DNA from: Bacillota bacterium | GTDB lineage: Bacteria; Bacillota; UBA4882; UBA8346 | Assembly: GCA_029553165.1 (NCBI GenBank) | Contig: JAKPCT010000068.1 | Coordinates: 1 to 41,649, forward strand | Direction of reading: 5' to 3' | Length of the DNA stretch: 41,649 bases | Shown here: positions 1 through 7,049 of the stretch, piece by piece | Numbering within the stretch: position 1 is the stretch's first letter | How the letters are laid out: every line of letters begins with the position of its first letter | The notes under the pieces: model-generated | Told to the model about the DNA's origin: nothing | Seen by the model: the letters and a program-made list of their open reading frames with translations, nothing else | Database searches by the model: none | Translations under genes and position numbers: made by a program

Positions 1-27
1 GGGGTTCGAATCCCTCCGGGGACGCCA
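1..27 (+). tRNA. 3' end of a tRNA cut by the window edge
   Basis: The T-arm (loop TTCGAAT at 5-11), the 3' acceptor strand CGGGGAC at 17-23, discriminator G24 and encoded CCA at 25-27 are visible. The anticodon lies outside the window, so the amino acid cannot be read. The acceptor implies a 5' end GTCCCCG, which occurs in some Bacillota tRNA-Arg, but that is only a guess. It is the first member of a tRNA cluster reading rightward. Confidence 0.85.
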
Positions 28-33
28 CTTCTT

Positions 34-59
34 AAACCGCTGCAGGATGCGGTTTATTT
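34..59 (+). terminator. Terminator after the first tRNA
   Basis: A perfect 7-bp stem (AAACCGC at 34-40, GCGGTTT at 49-55) with an 8-base loop is followed by a weak T-rich tail. It sits seven bases behind the CCA end of the first tRNA, so transcription of that tRNA probably ends here and the next tRNAs start afresh. Confidence 0.6.
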
Positions 60-189
60 CATTTATAAGTAAAATCAGGCGAAATCTTTACTTTTGACAT
101 CTTTCATGCTAAGATATTGTCCCGTAAGGTTTGGATTCACTCCAGACTTGGAGCCATCAGTTGCTGGGATGTCGCGGATCGAATCATGT

Positions 190-267
190 GGTGGGTGTAG
201 CTCAGTTGGTTAGAGTACCAGATTGTGGCTCTGGGGGTCGTGGGTTCGAATCCCACCATCCACCCCA
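190..267 (+). tRNA. tRNA-His (anticodon GTG)
   Basis: A full cloverleaf is visible: acceptor GTGGGTG pairing with CATCCAC, an anticodon stem CCAGA/TCTGG around loop TTGTGGC giving anticodon GTG, a T-arm with TTCGAAT and encoded CCA at 265-267. G at 190 can serve as the G-1 that is diagnostic of tRNA-His, opposite discriminator C264. A TTGACA box lies at 94-99, but no convincing -10 follows at normal spacing. The 70 bases before the gene are discussed in the findings. Confidence 0.95.
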
Positions 268-277
268 ATCAATTTAC

Positions 278-307
278 TTGACAGGCTAAGAGCTAGCCTA
301 GTATACT
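278..307 (+). promoter_or_regulatory. Sigma-A promoter of tRNA-Gln/Lys
   Basis: TTGACA at 278-283 and TATACT at 302-307 are separated by 18 bp. tRNA-Gln begins 10 bases after the -10 box, as expected for a tRNA promoter with almost no leader. No terminator lies between Gln and Lys, so the promoter probably serves both. Confidence 0.75.
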
Positions 308-316
308 CTTTACCGT

Positions 317-391
317 TGGGGTGTAGCCAAGCGGTAAGGCAACGGACTTTGACTCCGTCATGCGTAGGTTCGAATCCTGCCACCCCAGCCA
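317..391 (+). tRNA. tRNA-Gln (anticodon TTG)
   Basis: Acceptor TGGGGTG pairs with CACCCCA (381-387), with discriminator G388 and encoded CCA at 389-391. The anticodon stem ACGGA/TCCGT encloses CTTTGAC, giving anticodon TTG for glutamine. The T-loop is TTCGAAT. The U1-A72 end is typical of bacterial tRNA-Gln. Confidence 0.95.
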
Positions 392-404
392 TTTAATTTA
401 ATAA

Positions 405-480
405 GGGCCATTAGCTCAGTAGGCAGAGCACCTGACTTTTAATCAGGGTGTCCCGCGTTCGAGTCGCGGATGGCCCACCA
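405..480 (+). tRNA. tRNA-Lys (anticodon TTT)
   Basis: Acceptor GGGCCAT pairs with ATGGCCC (470-476), followed by discriminator A477 and CCA at 478-480. The anticodon loop CTTTTAA within stem CCTGA/TCAGG gives TTT for lysine. It lies 13 bases behind tRNA-Gln and is probably cotranscribed with it. Confidence 0.95.
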
Positions 481-496
481 TCTATAAAAAAGATAG

Positions 497-525
497 TTGA
501 CATCGAGTTTAGGACAGTATATAAT
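497..525 (+). promoter_or_regulatory. Consensus sigma-A promoter of tRNA-Glu
   Basis: TTGACA (497-502) and TATAAT (520-525) are both perfect consensus boxes at the ideal 17-bp spacing. The tRNA starts about 43 bases after the -10 box, leaving a 5' leader to be trimmed. This is the strongest promoter in the window by sequence. Confidence 0.85.
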
Positions 526-567
526 ATGAACTGTTCGACACGAGAAGACCAAAAAAACTAATAAAAT

Positions 568-643
568 GGTCCCATCGTCTAGAGGCCTAGGACACCGCCC
601 TTTCACGGCGGTGACAGGGGTTCGAATCCCCTTGGGACTACCA
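568..643 (+). tRNA. tRNA-Glu (anticodon TTC)
   Basis: Acceptor GGTCCCA pairs with TGGGACT (633-639; G1 pairs by wobble), followed by A640 and CCA at 641-643. The anticodon stem CCGCC/GGCGG encloses CTTTCAC, giving TTC for glutamate. It is the last tRNA of the cluster and is followed by a terminator. Confidence 0.95.
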
Positions 644-655
644 GTTATGATTAAT

Positions 656-678
656 ACCAGCGTAAATGCTGGTTTTTT
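656..678 (+). terminator. Rho-independent terminator of the tRNA cluster
   Basis: A 6-bp stem ACCAGC/GCTGGT with a 6-base loop is followed by a T-run at 673-678. It lies 12 bases after the CCA of tRNA-Glu. The rhodanese gene begins only 25 bases later and may depend on read-through. Confidence 0.8.
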
Positions 679-703
679 GTTTTTATGACCAGGAGGGACA
701 AAA

Positions 704-1111
704 ATGAGATACTGGATTGTTATTCTGACTTTAATAATTTGCTTAGGGATCTATTTTGGATTAAAGAAAAGTGGTACTGAATCAACAGTTAAATCTTACC
801 GGATTTCTCCGGCAGAGGCTAAAGTAAGAATGAGTAATGAACCGGATATTATTTTACTTGATGTTAGAACTATTGAAGAGCACCAAGCGAAACATATTCC
901 ACGGAGTATGCTGATACCTGTAGATGTATTGGAGAAAGAGGTAACGAATAAGATTGTTAATAAAGAACAAAAAATCTTTATTTATTGCCGGAGTGGGCGT
1001 CGTAGCTCAATTGCAACGCAAATAATGCGTAAATTAGGCTATATTAACGTTTATGATCTTGGTGGGATTAACGATTGGCCTTATGAAACAAATTCAACAA
1101 AAAATGAGTAA
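704..1111 (+). CDS. Membrane-anchored rhodanese-like protein
   Basis: A 135-residue protein with one N-terminal membrane segment (residues 3-20) and a single rhodanese domain (about 35-128). The domain opens with LLDVRTIEEH and carries the active-site loop CRSGRRS, with the persulfide-forming Cys at residue 95. Rhodanese folds move sulfane sulfur or act as sensory and binding modules; with its signal anchor this one should face outside the cytoplasmic membrane. AGGAGGG (691-697) gives good spacing to the ATG at 704. The gene follows the tRNA terminator directly and no promoter of its own is evident, so weak read-through may supply it. The substrate is unknown. Confidence 0.85.
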   Translation: MRYWIVILTLIICLGIYFGLKKSGTESTVKSYRISPAEAKVRMSNEPDIILLDVRTIEEHQAKHIPRSMLIPVDVLEKEVTNKIVNKEQKIFIYCRSGRRSSIATQIMRKLGYINVYDLGGINDWPYETNSTKNE

Positions 1112-1155
1112 ACTTCTCAAATATCCCATATAATCTTTATTCTTTCTGGTTGATT

Positions 1156-1216
1156 TAAGCATCGCTTTCTCGTGTAATAGGGTATCCTATAAAATGTGGC
1201 GGATGCTTATTTTTTT
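1156..1216 (+). terminator. Long structured 3' end, probable terminator
   Basis: TAAGCATC (1156-1163) pairs perfectly with GATGCTTA (1202-1209), followed by a run of seven T. The large loop holds a small hairpin TAGG-GTAT-CCTA. It can end the rhodanese transcript. The internal hairpin makes it more elaborate than an ordinary terminator. The rest of the 1112-1323 gap shows only the next gene's SD. Confidence 0.5.
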
Positions 1217-1323
1217 GGAAATTAAGGTAATAATTATATTGGTTCTGAGCTGATAAATAAACATATTGGGCAAGATCATGGGGAATATTATTACCAGTCT
1301 AAAAAGAGGAGGGACAACAAGAG

Positions 1324-2007
1324 ATGCATAAATACGTGAAATTAGGTTTGGTATCATTACTGGTAATAATTTTGGTTGGATGCGGACAGTTTAAAACCAA
1401 ACCACCACTCAATGATCTTAATAGCAAGAGCAGGGTATCGCGGACGCTGCTAGAGCTATTTCCGCAACGACGTAATACGGAATGGATTTACGAAGGTTTT
1501 GCCGAATATGGGCACCGGATGAAGTTGGTCCGGATCAGTAGAATACCAAACCGGATTATCCACCATATTGACGGTGAAGTTGCTGATCTGTCGGGAGGAG
1601 AGTCACCGCGAAATTTCAAATTTAAAGTCAGGTATTTGTTTACCGGAAATACCGTCTCTGAACAAATTATCGCAGCTGATACTCCATTTCCGCATACAAT
1701 CAAAAACCTGGTATTACTAAAGCTTCCGTTAAAGAAGGGCAATAAGTGGCAGCAAATAATTGTTAAAGACGGGAAACGATCGACTTTGAATGCGGAGATA
1801 ATCAAAGTTGGATGGGATAATTTAGTGAAGCAAAACGTGCTCACCGTCCGTTACCGGGTGCCGATGGCAGGAATGCCCAACGGAGTATATGAAGAATATC
1901 GAAAATTTGTTAAGGGTAAAGGAGTCTATAGTTTTGAGAAGACTTTTGGGAAAAACCCGTCGGATATTTTTGGGTATCAATTAAGGGAGATTAAGATTGG
2001 GAAATAA
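1324..2007 (+). CDS. Predicted lipoprotein of unknown function
   Basis: A 227-residue protein with a lipoprotein signal peptide: charged start, hydrophobic stretch and lipobox LVGC with the lipidated Cys at residue 20. The mature part is basic and beta-rich, with no repeats or catalytic motif that I recognise. A segment around residues 130-150 (LLKLPLKKGNKW) resembles the strand-rich modules of several uncharacterised Bacillota lipoproteins. GAGGAGGG lies about 12 bases before the ATG. It is monocistronic, with a strong shared terminator separating it from convergent leuA. Function is unassigned; the export signal is clear. Confidence 0.75.
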   Translation: MHKYVKLGLVSLLVIILVGCGQFKTKPPLNDLNSKSRVSRTLLELFPQRRNTEWIYEGFAEYGHRMKLVRISRIPNRIIHHIDGEVADLSGGESPRNFKFKVRYLFTGNTVSEQIIAADTPFPHTIKNLVLLKLPLKKGNKWQQIIVKDGKRSTLNAEIIKVGWDNLVKQNVLTVRYRVPMAGMPNGVYEEYRKFVKGKGVYSFEKTFGKNPSDIFGYQLREIKIGK

Positions 2008-2046
2008 AAACAGGTCTGGCTTTGAATAAAGCCAGGCCTGTTTTTA
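2006..2046. terminator. Bidirectional terminator between the lipoprotein gene and leuA
   Basis: A long hairpin (AAAACAGG.CTGGCTTT over GAAT against AAAGCCAG.CCTGTTTT) has A-runs on the left and T-runs on the right. It therefore serves the rightward lipoprotein gene and the leftward leuA gene. Confidence 0.85.
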
Positions 2047-2052
2047 AATTGT

Positions 2053-3729
2053 TTATTCTCTACACAAGCGATTGATTGCTGAAATGATAGCTCTGATGGA
2101 AGCAACGCTGATGTCGTCATCAACTCCGGCGCCGAAGGTTGTTTTTCCATTGCTGTTTTTGATTTGAATATAGGCCAACGCTTTCGAGTCGGAACCGGTT
2201 GAGATCGCCTGTTCATCGTAAGAAGTAAGCTCGTATTCGTTGCTAACATCTCGAAACGCTTTGAAGAAGGCGTCGATTGGACCATTACCATGAGCGCTGA
2301 TTACATAGTCTTGATCTTTGAATTGAATGGTCCCTTTGAAAAACACGTCAGCAGGATGGCCGTTGCCGGATTCATGGGAAAAATGATAAGCTTTTAAGCG
2401 GTACGGATATTCGTTCTTTAAATATTCATTCTCAAATAACTGATAAATATCATTGCTGGACAGTTCAGTGCCCGCTTTGTCACAAGCATTTTTAACAATA
2501 GCACCAAACTCCGGATGCATTGCTTTGGGCAGATTGTAGCCAAAAACAGAATGCATGATATAGGCAGCACCGCCTTTTCCGGATTGGCTGTTGATTCTGA
2601 TAATTGGTTCATAATCACGGCCAATATCAGCCGGGTCGATCGGCAGATAAGGAACTTCCCAGTATTGGGTACCGGAGGTTCGCATGTATTCCATGCCTTT
2701 ATTAATAGCATCCTGATGTGAACCGGAGAAAGCAGTAAATACCAGATCACCGGCGTAAGGATGACGTTCGTGAACTTTCATTTTGGTTGTATTTTCATAT
2801 ACTTCGCGGATGGCCGGAATATTGCTAAAATCGAGTTGAGGATCGATTGCCTGCGTATGCATATTTAATGCTAAGGTAACGATGTCCACATTCCCCGTCC
2901 GCTCGCCGTTGCCGAAGAGGGAGCCCTCCACTCTTTCGGCTCCTGCTAAAAGACCGAGTTCGGCTGCGGCAACACCGGTTCCACGGTCATTATGGGGGTG
3001 AATACTGATGATCGCTGACTCGCGGTTCGGTAAATTTTTACAAAAATACTCGATCTGATCCGCATAGCCATTGGGTGTGCTACACTCAACGGTTGCCGGT
3101 AGATTGAGAATAATTTTATTTTCAGGAGTTGCTTCAAATACTTCCATGACTTTAGCGCAGATTGCGATTGCGTTATCCATCTCGGTGCCGGAGAAGCTTT
3201 CAGGCGAATATTCGTACCTTAGGTTGGTTGACGGGTCGACCTTTTTTGACAGTTCTTTGATTAGTTTGGCTCCGGCAACGGCAATATCAATAATGCCATC
3301 CATCTCTTTTTTAAAAACGACTTTTCGTTGAAGAGTCGATGTTGAATTGTAAAGATGAATAATCACATTTTTGGCACCTTTAATTGCTTCAAAGGTCTTT
3401 TCGATCAGGTGCTCCCGTGCCTGAACTAAGACCTGGACCGTTACATCATCAGGAATGTGGTTTCCTTCGATCAGAGTGCGAATAATCTCATATTCGGTTT
3501 CAGAAGCAGAAGGAAATCCGACCTCGATCTCTTTGAATCCGATCTTCACTAAAGTTTGAAACATTAATAGTTTCTCTTCCAAATTCATGGGCTCGATCAA
3601 GGCTTGATTGCCGTCGCGCAGATCAACACTGCACCAGATCGGAGCTTTGGTGATCACTTTCGAAGGCCATTCACGATCTTTAATCGGTACCCCTGGAAAG
3701 GGGATATATTTTGAATAAGATTTTTTCAT
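2053..3729 (-). CDS. leuA: 2-isopropylmalate synthase (LeuA)
   Basis: Catalyses condensation of acetyl-CoA with 2-oxoisovalerate, the first committed step of leucine synthesis in the cytoplasm. At about 558 residues it matches the long LeuA form: an HMGL-like TIM barrel at the N-terminus with DLRDGNQAL, the metal-binding HPHNDRGTG, a linker with NSQSGKGGAAYI, and a C-terminal allosteric leucine-binding domain ending near the stop. AAGGAG is only 3 bases before an ATG at 3735 but 9 bases before a second in-frame ATG at 3729, so 3729 is preferred. No other leu genes are adjacent. A leucine T-box precedes the gene, so expression should rise when tRNA-Leu is uncharged. Confidence 0.95.
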   Translation of the reverse strand: MKKSYSKYIPFPGVPIKDREWPSKVITKAPIWCSVDLRDGNQALIEPMNLEEKLLMFQTLVKIGFKEIEVGFPSASETEYEIIRTLIEGNHIPDDVTVQVLVQAREHLIEKTFEAIKGAKNVIIHLYNSTSTLQRKVVFKKEMDGIIDIAVAGAKLIKELSKKVDPSTNLRYEYSPESFSGTEMDNAIAICAKVMEVFEATPENKIILNLPATVECSTPNGYADQIEYFCKNLPNRESAIISIHPHNDRGTGVAAAELGLLAGAERVEGSLFGNGERTGNVDIVTLALNMHTQAIDPQLDFSNIPAIREVYENTTKMKVHERHPYAGDLVFTAFSGSHQDAINKGMEYMRTSGTQYWEVPYLPIDPADIGRDYEPIIRINSQSGKGGAAYIMHSVFGYNLPKAMHPEFGAIVKNACDKAGTELSSNDIYQLFENEYLKNEYPYRLKAYHFSHESGNGHPADVFFKGTIQFKDQDYVISAHGNGPIDAFFKAFRDVSNEYELTSYDEQAISTGSDSKALAYIQIKNSNGKTTFGAGVDDDISVASIRAIISAINRLCRE

Positions 3730-3760
3730 TGTCATACGCTCCTTCTTTTGTGGTTATTAA

Positions 3761-3796
3761 AACAAAAATCCTCGCCCCAATACAAAGGGGCGAGGA
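3761..3796 (-). terminator. T-box attenuator terminator of leuA
   Basis: On the minus strand a perfect 10-bp GC-rich stem (3796-3787 with 3778-3769) is followed by a run of T. It competes with the antiterminator that contains the T-box sequence just upstream. Confidence 0.85.
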
Positions 3797-4041
3797 ACTG
3801 ATCTCGCGGTACCACCCTAATTCGATTGCCGAACCGGCAATCCTCACAGCCTCCATCAAGGCGTTGACAAGTAACGCTGTCAAAACGTCCCGCTCTACTA
3901 TTGCCTTCGAACGGGCGACTCAGGGATGAGCTATTCACGAAAGGTTTGGTATCGGTTTGCACCAACCACCGACTCTCTAATACCGTCGCCTTACGTCTTA
4001 TTCCCTTCAAAGTCTTTTTATGGGTTCAAAATATTTGATTA
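3761..4041 (-). promoter_or_regulatory. T-box leader of leuA, CUC (Leu) specifier
   Basis: The minus strand carries the hallmark AGGGTGGTACCGCG at 3818-3805, whose TGGT bulge pairs with the ACCA end of an uncharged tRNA that has A73. Upstream, the stem I region contains GAATAGCTCATC, in which CTC at 3930-3928 is the likely specifier codon for leucine. The terminator at 3796-3761 completes the switch. Uncharged tRNA-Leu would stabilise the antiterminator and allow leuA transcription. Specifier and downstream gene agree. Confidence 0.9.
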
Positions 4042-4047
4042 TATATA

Positions 4048-4076
4048 AATATACATTATCTTTAATTGTATGTCAA
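4048..4076 (-). promoter_or_regulatory. Sigma-A promoter of leuA
   Basis: On the minus strand TTGACA (4076-4071) and TATATT (4053-4048) are spaced 17 bp. The predicted start near 4041 gives a leader of about 305 nt, the right size for a T-box. Confidence 0.8.
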
Positions 4077-4123
4077 TTGTTTTTTGTATTACATATAGAT
4101 AAAAATTCAATAGTAAAAATTGA

Positions 4124-6160
4124 TTAATATCTTTTAGTCAGCATTGCTCCAGGATAGTAATGATTTAAAATATCCTTATAGGTATAACCGGCAGCGGCCA
4201 TACCGGCTGCTCCGCTTTGACACATTCCTACACCGTGCCCCCAGCCGCCTCCGTAAAAGATGAAGGCTTCGAGTTCGCCGTTGGGAGCGTATTTTGGTTC
4301 AACCATGAACATATTATTGCGGAGACCGCCGAGACGGTAACGGATTGAATCCCCACTGACAACATATTTTCCGGCAGTTCCATGAATCAGTACTTCGCTG
4401 ATAATTCCGCCCGGACTTCGTTTTGTAATGGTAATGCTTTTGATTTTTCCCAGTTTATTACCCTGCTTTAACCGAAATTCAATTTCTTCGCGAGGGACCC
4501 ACAGGACCCAACGAAATGCACTGCGAGATGAATATTGTGGTTGTGAACTGTAGGTTTCGGGACGGGTGGTCAACCAGGTTGCCAACTCCTCGGGCCCCCA
4601 TGGCTCGGTTGGCGAGGTAACCAATTTATCGGGAACTCCTTTAAGATAAGGCCGGTTCATCTTCCAGAGGTCATAACTACTGGCGGAGTACCCACCGTTA
4701 TTACCTGTATAAAAAGCATTAATTGGTTTATCATTATAAGTTAAAATTATTCCCCGTGTCCCATTAACAGCTGCATTAGTGGTAGCACGCTCGGCAATTA
4801 CTCCGGTATATACTTGTGAAGACACTGTCGGAAGCAGATCAAAGCCGCGTGAAGCGAAAGAACCCATATTAGCCAGAGTATATGTCCGGGCAGCAACTGC
4901 TTGTGATTCAAGTGCTGCTTTTGGCCAGTGGGATGGAATTTCAGCCGGAACAACACCATAGAGGTATTCTTCAATGTTTAACCGATTAACTACGGTAAAA
5001 CCGGACGGTTTGATGATGAAATCAAAATTTCCCCGGTATCTTCGATCTTGCTGACCGGCCCAAAAAGTACCTTTGCCATAAGCCATGTTATAGATGAGAG
5101 TCGTTGTTGCCGGATTATCAAAAGACAACCGTACGGTTGCCGCTGAAGACAGCAGTAATTGACCTTTAGAATTATAGAAATGAATTTTTTTACCGGAGTA
5201 TTTTACCACAAGATTTTGGGCTTCTCCCGTTTTAGATATCGATTTGCCTAATACTTCAATTTTAAAACGATTGTTGGGTTTTAACCGTAATGTTGTAATA
5301 TTTTCAGCCAGACCAATTCGGACAATGGGTATTTTATCCCGATCAACCATAATCGGAACAATTTCAGGTATCGGCGATACTGATGGTGTAGGTGTTGGTA
5401 CTGCTGGCGGATTAAGCCGGTTTGAGTGGTTAGCAACTAAATTTTGTAACGATTGTTCAATCTCTTTATTCCAGGGAGCTAACCGCTTGGCATTTGACAA
5501 ATAGCGATAAGCAGCCGGATAATTTTCTAAGGCGATGTAAGACTTAGCTAACGGGAAATAAGCACTGGTAAGGTTATGATCTTGGGAGAGTGCTTTCCGA
5601 TAATATTGTTCAGCTGAACGATACTGTTTAAATTTGTAATAAATATCGCCTAAGATAAGATTGGCTTGAGGATTGAATGGTTCCAGATTTAATGAATTAA
5701 CCAGAGACTCAATCGCTGCGGTTTCTTTTCCTAAATCAATCAAAGCAGCGCCTTGCCAAAAATATTCAGCCGCGCTTAGATTTTCCCGGTTTTGAGTCAA
5801 TTCAATAACTAACTGCGGTTTTCCAGCTAAGAAAGCAGTTTGGATCATGTTGAGACGGTATTCGGAGTTTTCAGGATCGGTTTCAAGTAAAATATTCAAG
5901 TGTTGCATTGCTTCCTGATAATTTCCGAACTCTCTTAACAGACGGATGACGTCCAATCTTACTCCGACATTATCAGGGCATTGGCGTAGGATTTCCTGAA
6001 ATTTTTCAAGGCTTTTTGCAGAGTCTTTATAGTAAAGATTTTTGGCTTCAATAATTTCAGGTGTGAAATCAACTGCATTGGCGCGAAATTTAAGCGGAAG
6101 ATAACTAATTGCAAATAATAATAATAAAATTATTGGTAAGGTAATATGGTATTTTTTCAT
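4124..6160 (-). CDS. TPR-repeat protein with C-terminal SpoIID/LytB domain
   Basis: 678 residues: N-terminal membrane segment (residues 6-24), a TPR-like helical region (about 30-245, PEN/NPQAN-type repeats with roughly 34-residue spacing), a Pro/Thr-rich linker (250-267), then a SpoIID/LytB region. The SpoIID core has YGVVPAEIPSHWPKAALESQ with the probable catalytic Glu at 407 and a C-terminal GWGHGVGMCQSG. SpoIID is a lytic transglycosylase acting on peptidoglycan during forespore engulfment; relatives act on vegetative wall. The TPR half suggests recruitment to a partner complex outside the membrane. The start has GAGGAGAAG just upstream. It is monocistronic with its own promoter at 6248-6220. 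Confidence 0.85.
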   Translation of the reverse strand: MKKYHITLPIILLLLFAISYLPLKFRANAVDFTPEIIEAKNLYYKDSAKSLEKFQEILRQCPDNVGVRLDVIRLLREFGNYQEAMQHLNILLETDPENSEYRLNMIQTAFLAGKPQLVIELTQNRENLSAAEYFWQGAALIDLGKETAAIESLVNSLNLEPFNPQANLILGDIYYKFKQYRSAEQYYRKALSQDHNLTSAYFPLAKSYIALENYPAAYRYLSNAKRLAPWNKEIEQSLQNLVANHSNRLNPPAVPTPTPSVSPIPEIVPIMVDRDKIPIVRIGLAENITTLRLKPNNRFKIEVLGKSISKTGEAQNLVVKYSGKKIHFYNSKGQLLLSSAATVRLSFDNPATTTLIYNMAYGKGTFWAGQQDRRYRGNFDFIIKPSGFTVVNRLNIEEYLYGVVPAEIPSHWPKAALESQAVAARTYTLANMGSFASRGFDLLPTVSSQVYTGVIAERATTNAAVNGTRGIILTYNDKPINAFYTGNNGGYSASSYDLWKMNRPYLKGVPDKLVTSPTEPWGPEELATWLTTRPETYSSQPQYSSRSAFRWVLWVPREEIEFRLKQGNKLGKIKSITITKRSPGGIISEVLIHGTAGKYVVSGDSIRYRLGGLRNNMFMVEPKYAPNGELEAFIFYGGGWGHGVGMCQSGAAGMAAAGYTYKDILNHYYPGAMLTKRY

Positions 6161-6219
6161 GACTTCTCCTCGATATTCGAAGTGATAATAATCAAAAATT
6201 GATCGTCTATAGACTTAAT

Positions 6220-6248
6220 ATTATAAAGGTTATAGACTAAAAATTCAA
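6220..6248 (-). promoter_or_regulatory. Promoter of the TPR-SpoIID gene
   Basis: On the minus strand TTGAAT (6248-6243) and TATAAT (6225-6220) are spaced 17 bp, about 60 bases upstream of the start codon. TATAGAC occurs on the plus strand at 6208-6214 and 6231-6237, flanking the -10, and the former lies within the 10-bp palindrome GTCTATAGAC (6205-6214). These may be an operator. Confidence 0.65.
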
Positions 6249-6284
6249 TCGGGGAGAGCGTTTTTACCAATAATAATTGTAGCG

Positions 6285-7049
6285 TTAAAAGAATAAGATG
6301 ATCAAACAAGTTCCGGTAAAGCTTAAAAATAAATACCAATCGGACAATGTAGGATTAAAAGTTGGTCTGGTCCGAAACTCGGAATAACACCGTGCTTCCA
6401 TTGCTGTAACGATCTGATCGGCTTTGAGGAAAGTGTTGAGCAGCAGAGGGTAACAAAACAGAATTAATTTTTGGATGTAGTTTTTTCTCAAAGCAATACA
6501 GCGTGACTGCTGCGCGTCGGATATTTCAAGGGCTTGATCGAGAATAACGGGAATTACAACAAAAAGGAGACTAAACATTGTTGCCACTTTAGCTTCGTTG
6601 ATAAAAGGAAGCGGTTGAAGTAAAGATTGGATAGCGTTTCGAATCGTCGACAGACTGGTTGAACTGATAAAAATATTACAAACCAGAATGATCAGCAAAA
6701 GACGCCATCCTAAGGTTAAACTGGATAAAAATCCTTCATAGGTTGGTGTAAATGACCAGATAGTGATGTCTAAAATTGGCTTACCTGGTGTGCTTAAGGT
6801 TTGGAATAAAATGATAAACACCATAAATACCAGGAATGATTTAATTTCTTTTAATAAGGATGATAACTGTAATTGGGACAAACTTAGTGCTGTCAGTGTA
6901 ATAATGGTTAATAGCGCTAACTGGACCGGACTGGAAGCAAACGTGCAAATAATGTTGAAGACCAGCATCCATATTAGTTTGAAACGGGCATCCATTCGGT
7001 GGATTACTGAATTTGCCGGATGGTAATGAAAAATATTCAACTCAGCCAT
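6285..7049 (-). CDS. ECF transporter T subunit (EcfT/BioN)
   Basis: A 254-residue membrane protein with the CbiQ/EcfT opening NSVIHRMDARFKLIW and about five membrane segments. It is the scaffold linking the substrate-binding S protein to the ATPase, and transmits ATP hydrolysis through two coupling helices. The usual Ala-Arg-Gly coupling motifs appear here as SRC (182-184) and ARC (219-221), both with Cys in place of Gly. It overlaps the ATPase gene by 13 bases and is the last gene of bioY-ecfA-ecfT, so biotin is the likely substrate. ATGGCTGAG at 7049 is a sensible start. Confidence 0.9.
   Translation of the reverse strand: MAELNIFHYHPANSVIHRMDARFKLIWMLVFNIICTFASSPVQLALLTIITLTALSLSQLQLSSLLKEIKSFLVFMVFIILFQTLSTPGKPILDITIWSFTPTYEGFLSSLTLGWRLLLIILVCNIFISSTSLSTIRNAIQSLLQPLPFINEAKVATMFSLLFVVIPVILDQALEISDAQQSRCIALRKNYIQKLILFCYPLLLNTFLKADQIVTAMEARCYSEFRTRPTFNPTLSDWYLFLSFTGTCLIILFF

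Noticed and set aside
210-392. Minus-strand ORF beginning MAGVAGFEPTHDG across the tRNA genes
   Set aside because: It is the antisense of tRNA-His and tRNA-Gln; such peptides are a well-known artefact of tRNA clusters.
6157-6339. Minus-strand 60-codon ORF between ecfT and the TPR-SpoIID gene
   Set aside because: Overlaps the ecfT end and covers the SpoIID promoter; no SD and no recognisable domain.
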